A stretch of 60,425 bases of DNA from Rheinheimera baltica DSM 14885 (lineage in GTDB: Bacteria; Pseudomonadota; Gammaproteobacteria; Enterobacterales; Alteromonadaceae), in assembly GCF_000425345.1 (NCBI RefSeq), contig NZ_AUDG01000022.1:1-60425 (forward strand), written 5' to 3'. The notes beneath the pieces were generated by a model. The model had not been told where the DNA came from, made no database searches, and saw only the letters and a program-made list of their open reading frames with translations. Below are positions 57,510 through 60,425 of the stretch, piece by piece. The translations under genes and the position numbers were made by a program. Within the stretch, counting starts at the first letter, position 1. Each line of letters starts with the position of its first letter.

Positions 57510-58679
57510 ATGCCTGATAGCGCTACCCGCTGGGACATTTTTTGTGCCGTAATTGATAACTTTGGCGATATCGGCATTTGCTGGCGCTTAAGCCGGCAAT
57601 TGGTGCAGGAGCACAATGTTGCTGTCAGGTTGTGGGTTGACGATTTACAAAGCTTCCAGCGTATTTGTCCACAAATTGATATTCATGCAGAGCAACAACA
57701 GCTTTTTGGTGTGAACATTGTTCATTGGTCATCTACTACAGATTGGCAGCAGGTGGGCATAGCTAAGGTTGTAATAGAAGCGCTGGCGTGCACCATTCCG
57801 TTAGCGTACCAGCAACACATGGCGCAAGAAGAGCATAAACCGCTCTGGCTTAATCTGGAGTATCTTTCAGCTGAAGAGTGGGTTGAAGGGTGTCACGCGT
57901 TACCTTCACCACAGCCACATCTCCCGCTGGATAAATATTTTTTCTTTCCAGGTTTTACGGCCAATACCGGTGGCTTGTTGCAAGAGGCAACACTGCAACA
58001 GCAAGCGGAGGCGTTTATGCAAGACGCTCAAGCGCAGCAGGCATTCTGGCAACACCTTGACGTGCATAACAGCGCGGCCTTTCAGCAGAAAATATCCTTA
58101 TTTGGTTATGATCACCCGCAATTAGCCAGTTTGTTAACGTGCTGGCAGCAGGCGGCAAAGTCTACTTTATGCCTGGTACCTGAGGGGGTTTTAGCAAAGC
58201 AGCTGTCAAAGCTGTACCCGGAGCTTGCCAAGCAGGGCGACTGTAACCTTGGTAATTTACGCTTAAAAGTACTGCCATTTATGCCACAAGACCATTACGA
58301 TAAACTGTTGTGGGCTTGTGACATTAACTTTGTTCGCGGCGAAGACTCTATTATTCGCGCACACTGGGCCGCTAAGCCGTTTATATGGCAAATTTATCGC
58401 CAAGCTGAGCAGGCGCATCTGGAGAAACTTGATGCGTTTGTGCAGCGTTATACCCAGTTGATGCCCTCAGATGTTGCCAAGGCACTAACCGAATTTTGGC
58501 GGGCATGGAATACAGACAACCATTTGGCCCAAAGCTGGCAGAAATTTAGTGCAATCTTGTTGCAAATCGCCGAATATAACCAGCTTTGGCGAGCAGAGTT
58601 AACGGCGAATGGAGATCTTGCCAGCAACCTCGTGCACTTTGTCGAAAAAAAATTTATAATGCGACGCAATTTTTCCTAA
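57510..58679 (+). CDS. earP: EF-P arginine rhamnosyltransferase EarP
   Basis: Transfers rhamnose from dTDP-rhamnose to an arginine of elongation factor P. 389 residues. The N-terminus [20 protein letters not shown] has the catalytic-site Asp residues conserved in EarP. YISAEEW-type ([12 protein letters not shown]) and [14 protein letters not shown] follow, and the C-terminal part contains [21 protein letters not shown], where the Arg-Gly-Glu-Asp residues bind the nucleotide sugar. Its substrate gene efp follows 19 nt later. Confidence 0.94.
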   Translation: MPDSATRWDIFCAVIDNFGDIGICWRLSRQLVQEHNVAVRLWVDDLQSFQRICPQIDIHAEQQQLFGVNIVHWSSTTDWQQVGIAKVVIEALACTIPLAYQQHMAQEEHKPLWLNLEYLSAEEWVEGCHALPSPQPHLPLDKYFFFPGFTANTGGLLQEATLQQQAEAFMQDAQAQQAFWQHLDVHNSAAFQQKISLFGYDHPQLASLLTCWQQAAKSTLCLVPEGVLAKQLSKLYPELAKQGDCNLGNLRLKVLPFMPQDHYDKLLWACDINFVRGEDSIIRAHWAAKPFIWQIYRQAEQAHLEKLDAFVQRYTQLMPSDVAKALTEFWRAWNTDNHLAQSWQKFSAILLQIAEYNQLWRAELTANGDLASNLVHFVEKKFIMRRNFS

Positions 58680-58701
58680 ACGAGAAGATATTTCAGTCAT
58701 G

Positions 58702-59259
58702 ATGAAGACAGCTCAAGAACTGCGTGCTGGCCAGGTGATTATGGTTGGCACTGAAGCAATGGTAATTTTAAAGGCCGAATTTAATAAATCAGGTCGTAAC
58801 TCAGCCGTTGTTAAAATGAAAATGAAAAACCTGCTGAATGCTCAGGGCATGGAAACCGTATACCGTGCTGATGATAAATTCGAACAGGTTCTGTTAGAAA
58901 CTAAAGAAGTAACATACTCTTACTTTTCTGATCCTATGTATGTATTTATGGATCAGGAATACAACCAATTTGAAGTTGAAGCAGAAAACATGACCGAAGC
59001 ACTTAAATACCTGGTTGACGGTATGGAGTGTTCAGTGGTGTTCTACAACGAGCGTCCAATCTCTGTAGATTTGCCAACGGTAGTAGTGCGTACCGTTACG
59101 TACACTGAACCAGCAGCACGTGGCGACACGTCTGGTAAAGTATTGAAGCCAGCTAAAATTGAAACTGGTTTCGAACTGATGGTGCCTGCTTTCGTTGAAG
59201 AAGGCGACAAAATCGAAATCGATACCCGTACCGACGAGTATCGCAGCCGCGCCAAGTAA
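58702..59259 (+). CDS. efp: Elongation factor P
   Basis: Relieves ribosome stalling at polyproline. 185 residues from the second ATG (58702); the ATG at 58699 would shift numbering by one. With 58702 the residue at the tip of the first domain, in [11 protein letters not shown], is Arg32. That is the position rhamnosylated by EarP in Pseudomonas; in EpmA-type species it is Lys34. C-terminal block [18 protein letters not shown] is typical. It is co-transcribed with earP. Confidence 0.96.
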   Translation: MKTAQELRAGQVIMVGTEAMVILKAEFNKSGRNSAVVKMKMKNLLNAQGMETVYRADDKFEQVLLETKEVTYSYFSDPMYVFMDQEYNQFEVEAENMTEALKYLVDGMECSVVFYNERPISVDLPTVVVRTVTYTEPAARGDTSGKVLKPAKIETGFELMVPAFVEEGDKIEIDTRTDEYRSRAK

Positions 59260-59276
59260 TTTGGCCGGTTGAAATC

Positions 59277-59301
59277 AAAAAGGCGCTTAGGCGCCTTTTT
59301 T
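59277..59301 (+). terminator. Terminator after efp
   Basis: AAAAAGGCGC-TTAG-GCGCCTTTTTT forms a perfect stem with a 4-nt loop and a T run. It closes the earP-efp unit. Confidence 0.9.
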
Positions 59302-59319
59302 GTTGTCTGTTAGTTTGCA

Positions 59320-59516
59320 CCGGAAGAACACTACAAAAGCCTGTTTAATGCGGTATTGCAGACACTGAGTAAGTTTGCCAAACAACATCGAAAGACAGCA
59401 GGCGAGTTGGGCCTTACTGCCTTTTGCAGCGCATCTGTGCAGAGGGCGTCAGCATTGCCATGATGGGTCTGGCATCGTTGTTAGTTACTCGGCCATCAGG
59501 TCATCCTGACTGTTGA
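59320..59516 (+). pseudogene. Possible decayed gene remnant after efp
   Basis: Frame 59320-59463 reads without a start codon as PEEHYKSLFNAVLQTLSKFA and on to a TGA. An overlapping frame from 59415 to a TGA at 59514-59516 reads LLQRICAEGVSIAMMGLASL. The two together look like the helical C-terminus of a regulator-like protein broken by a frameshift, with its N-terminal part missing. The family is not recognised, and it might be chance. Confidence 0.25.
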
Positions 59517-59756
59517 GTGGTGCAGTAGTAGAAGACAAAAGACAGGCTGGGATGGCCTGATGGTTGGTATTGCCGGATAGTTGGTAAATCGTGAAAATCA
59601 ATGATGTGTAAATTAATTGTTCCATAAAAAAACAAATTCCATTAGCATCAGTCATACCAAAAATTAAGCTAATCTGGCAGCTCAATAGGCGTTTAGCCGT
59701 CCTTGAACAGCGTGCCGGACACAATGCTATAGCGATATGTAAACTGAAGAGGGAAT
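59517..59756. other. Gene-poor spacer before the small exported protein
   Basis: With the preceding remnant this makes about 500 bp without an intact gene. It should hold the promoter of the next gene; I see no clear consensus pair and no RNA gene. Confidence 0.4.
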
Positions 59757-60095
59757 ATGTCTCACAAAACACTTATAGGTTTAACGCTTGGGATTCTAGC
59801 CTTAAATGCCCAGGCTAAAGACGACGCGCCATATATTTGGTGGGGACACAGCCATCTTTCAATGAGTGTAGAGTCTTGTTTGCAAAGAGCCCATTTAGCA
59901 ATTGAAACGAGCGGTTTTCGGTCGAATCCTATTAATGATCAATATGATTTCATATACGCATATAAAGGGGCTGTGCGTGTTGGTGTTCAATGCCTTGAAA
60001 ATATGAAAGGCTCATTTTTCTACCTAAGTGTTGCAGGTCCAGAAAATGGTGAATTGGAAAAATATAGAAATGAACTTGTTGGCAAGATTAAGTAG
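59757..60095 (+). CDS. Small exported protein (DUF6180-like)
   Basis: 112 residues with a signal peptide (TLIGLTLGILALNAQA). The mature domain of about 90 residues reads SVESCLQRAHLAIETSGF, YDFIYAYKGAVRVGVQCLEN and GSFFYLSVAGPENGELEKY, with two Cys that may form a disulfide. I recall similar small periplasmic proteins under DUF6180 but am not certain. GAGGGAA precedes the ATG. It is more AT-rich than neighbouring genes and flanked by non-coding DNA, suggesting accessory status. Confidence 0.65.
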   Translation: MSHKTLIGLTLGILALNAQAKDDAPYIWWGHSHLSMSVESCLQRAHLAIETSGFRSNPINDQYDFIYAYKGAVRVGVQCLENMKGSFFYLSVAGPENGELEKYRNELVGKIK

Positions 60096-60425
60096 CACAT
60101 AATAAACAAGGATAGGTCGCGCGCAGCCGCGACTTAATCCTGTTGTTGGACAAGCCCGGTGTTTGAGTTTTCTGCTTATATAGTAGATATATCGATTGCA
60201 GCCTGAGTGGCTTTATTTGCGTTGGCTAGCGGCAGTAAATTGGGGGCGAGTTTAGCCATGATCGCCTGTTTTGCCAACAGCAATCTGTTTCTTCTGTTTT
60301 GTGTCGTTTAGCCGTTATTCACCTCCTGGTTCAGTGTTTTCACCACGGGTGGGGCGCATCCTGTGCCTTGGCGCATTCCTTTGCTTAGTTGGTTCGTTTT
60401 ACATGCGCCGTTTGCGTGTCTGTTG
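60096..60425. other. Gene-free tail of the window with a GC-rich hairpin
   Basis: No supportable gene in 330 bp. GTCGCG (60116-60121) and CGCGAC (60128-60133) form a hairpin, extended by AGGAT and ATCCT further out. On the minus strand a strong AGGAGGTGA near 60325 is followed only by a four-codon frame and later a 27-codon frame. A gene may begin beyond the right edge. Confidence 0.4.

Noticed and set aside
59485..59772. 95-codon minus-strand frame between efp and the small exported protein gene
   Set aside because: Low-complexity composition, no ribosome-binding site, and it overlaps the start of the exported-protein gene.
60090..60165. Integron attC-like site after the small exported protein
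   Set aside because: GTTGGAC fits the GTTRRRY core and hairpin arms exist, but no matching RYYYAAC partner is found at the left arm and no integrase is seen.
60240..60340. Minus-strand gene after the AGGAGGTGA near 60325
   Set aside because: The frame after the site ends after four codons; the next frame is only 27 codons and unrecognised.

Overview
The window is a stretch of gammaproteobacterial chromosome. Gene content and synteny (mfd/csiV, PilZ, lolCDE, comEC, msbA-lpxK-ycaR-kdsB, csdA-csdE-tcdA, gltA-sdhCDAB-sucABCD, glnS, earP-efp) and the protein sequences resemble Alteromonadales-type marine or aquatic bacteria such as Rheinheimera, Alishewanella or Arsukibacterium. That genus-level guess is inference from memory of families, not from a search. 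Most of the window is ordinary, densely packed housekeeping DNA; accessory DNA sits at both ends and in two or three inserted modules.

Layout. 1-600: the 5' part of an IS4-family transposase runs off the left edge, followed by what looks like the broken tail of a membrane-protein gene. 600-6,700: murI and rimO converge on a shared terminator; then an Ahr-type aldehyde reductase, an 87-bp nested inverted repeat, a DUF1993 gene and a TPR protein with a pseudo-receiver domain. 6,700-12,750: a czcCBA-type divalent metal efflux operon with a small His-rich exported protein at its head. 12,850-19,550: ylqF, a small membrane protein, csiV-mfd and a PilZ-like gene, all on the minus strand. 19,600-29,950: envelope biogenesis, with lolC-lolD-lolE, a DUF2062 gene, comEC, msbA-lpxK-ycaR-kdsB and a pseudouridine synthase. 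29,950-32,400: tcdA facing csdE-csdA (sulfur mobilisation and tRNA modification). 32,500-43,860: a TCA-cycle supercluster with gltA divergent from sdhCDAB, then sucAB and sucCD, separated by hairpins and terminators that should uncouple expression of the sub-operons. 43,970-45,050: a NadR-like bifunctional enzyme without its DNA-binding domain.

45,139-53,225 is the most interesting part: ten tightly packed co-directional genes. The first half encodes a 'thermostable hemolysin'-family protein, an AMP-forming ligase, a haem-oxygenase-like diiron oxidase, an SDR and a periplasmic repeat protein, and looks like a small-molecule pathway. The second half encodes a QseB/PmrA-like response regulator, a histidine kinase, a cupredoxin-like protein, an FTR1-like permease with both REXXE motifs altered, and an outer-membrane barrel-like protein. 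A direct repeat CTTAAG-N5-TTTAAG, the form of a PmrA/QseB box, lies 19 bp upstream of a -10-like element ahead of the first gene. This suggests that the operon's own two-component system, perhaps sensing a metal, controls the pathway.

53,380-60,425: glnS with an extended -10 promoter, DUF3185, a LysE exporter, a rhodanese, two unknown genes, and earP-efp (EF-P Arg32 rhamnosylation). These are followed by a decayed remnant, a small exported protein and a 330-bp tail where I see no supportable gene. No tRNA, rRNA, CRISPR array or prophage was recognised.
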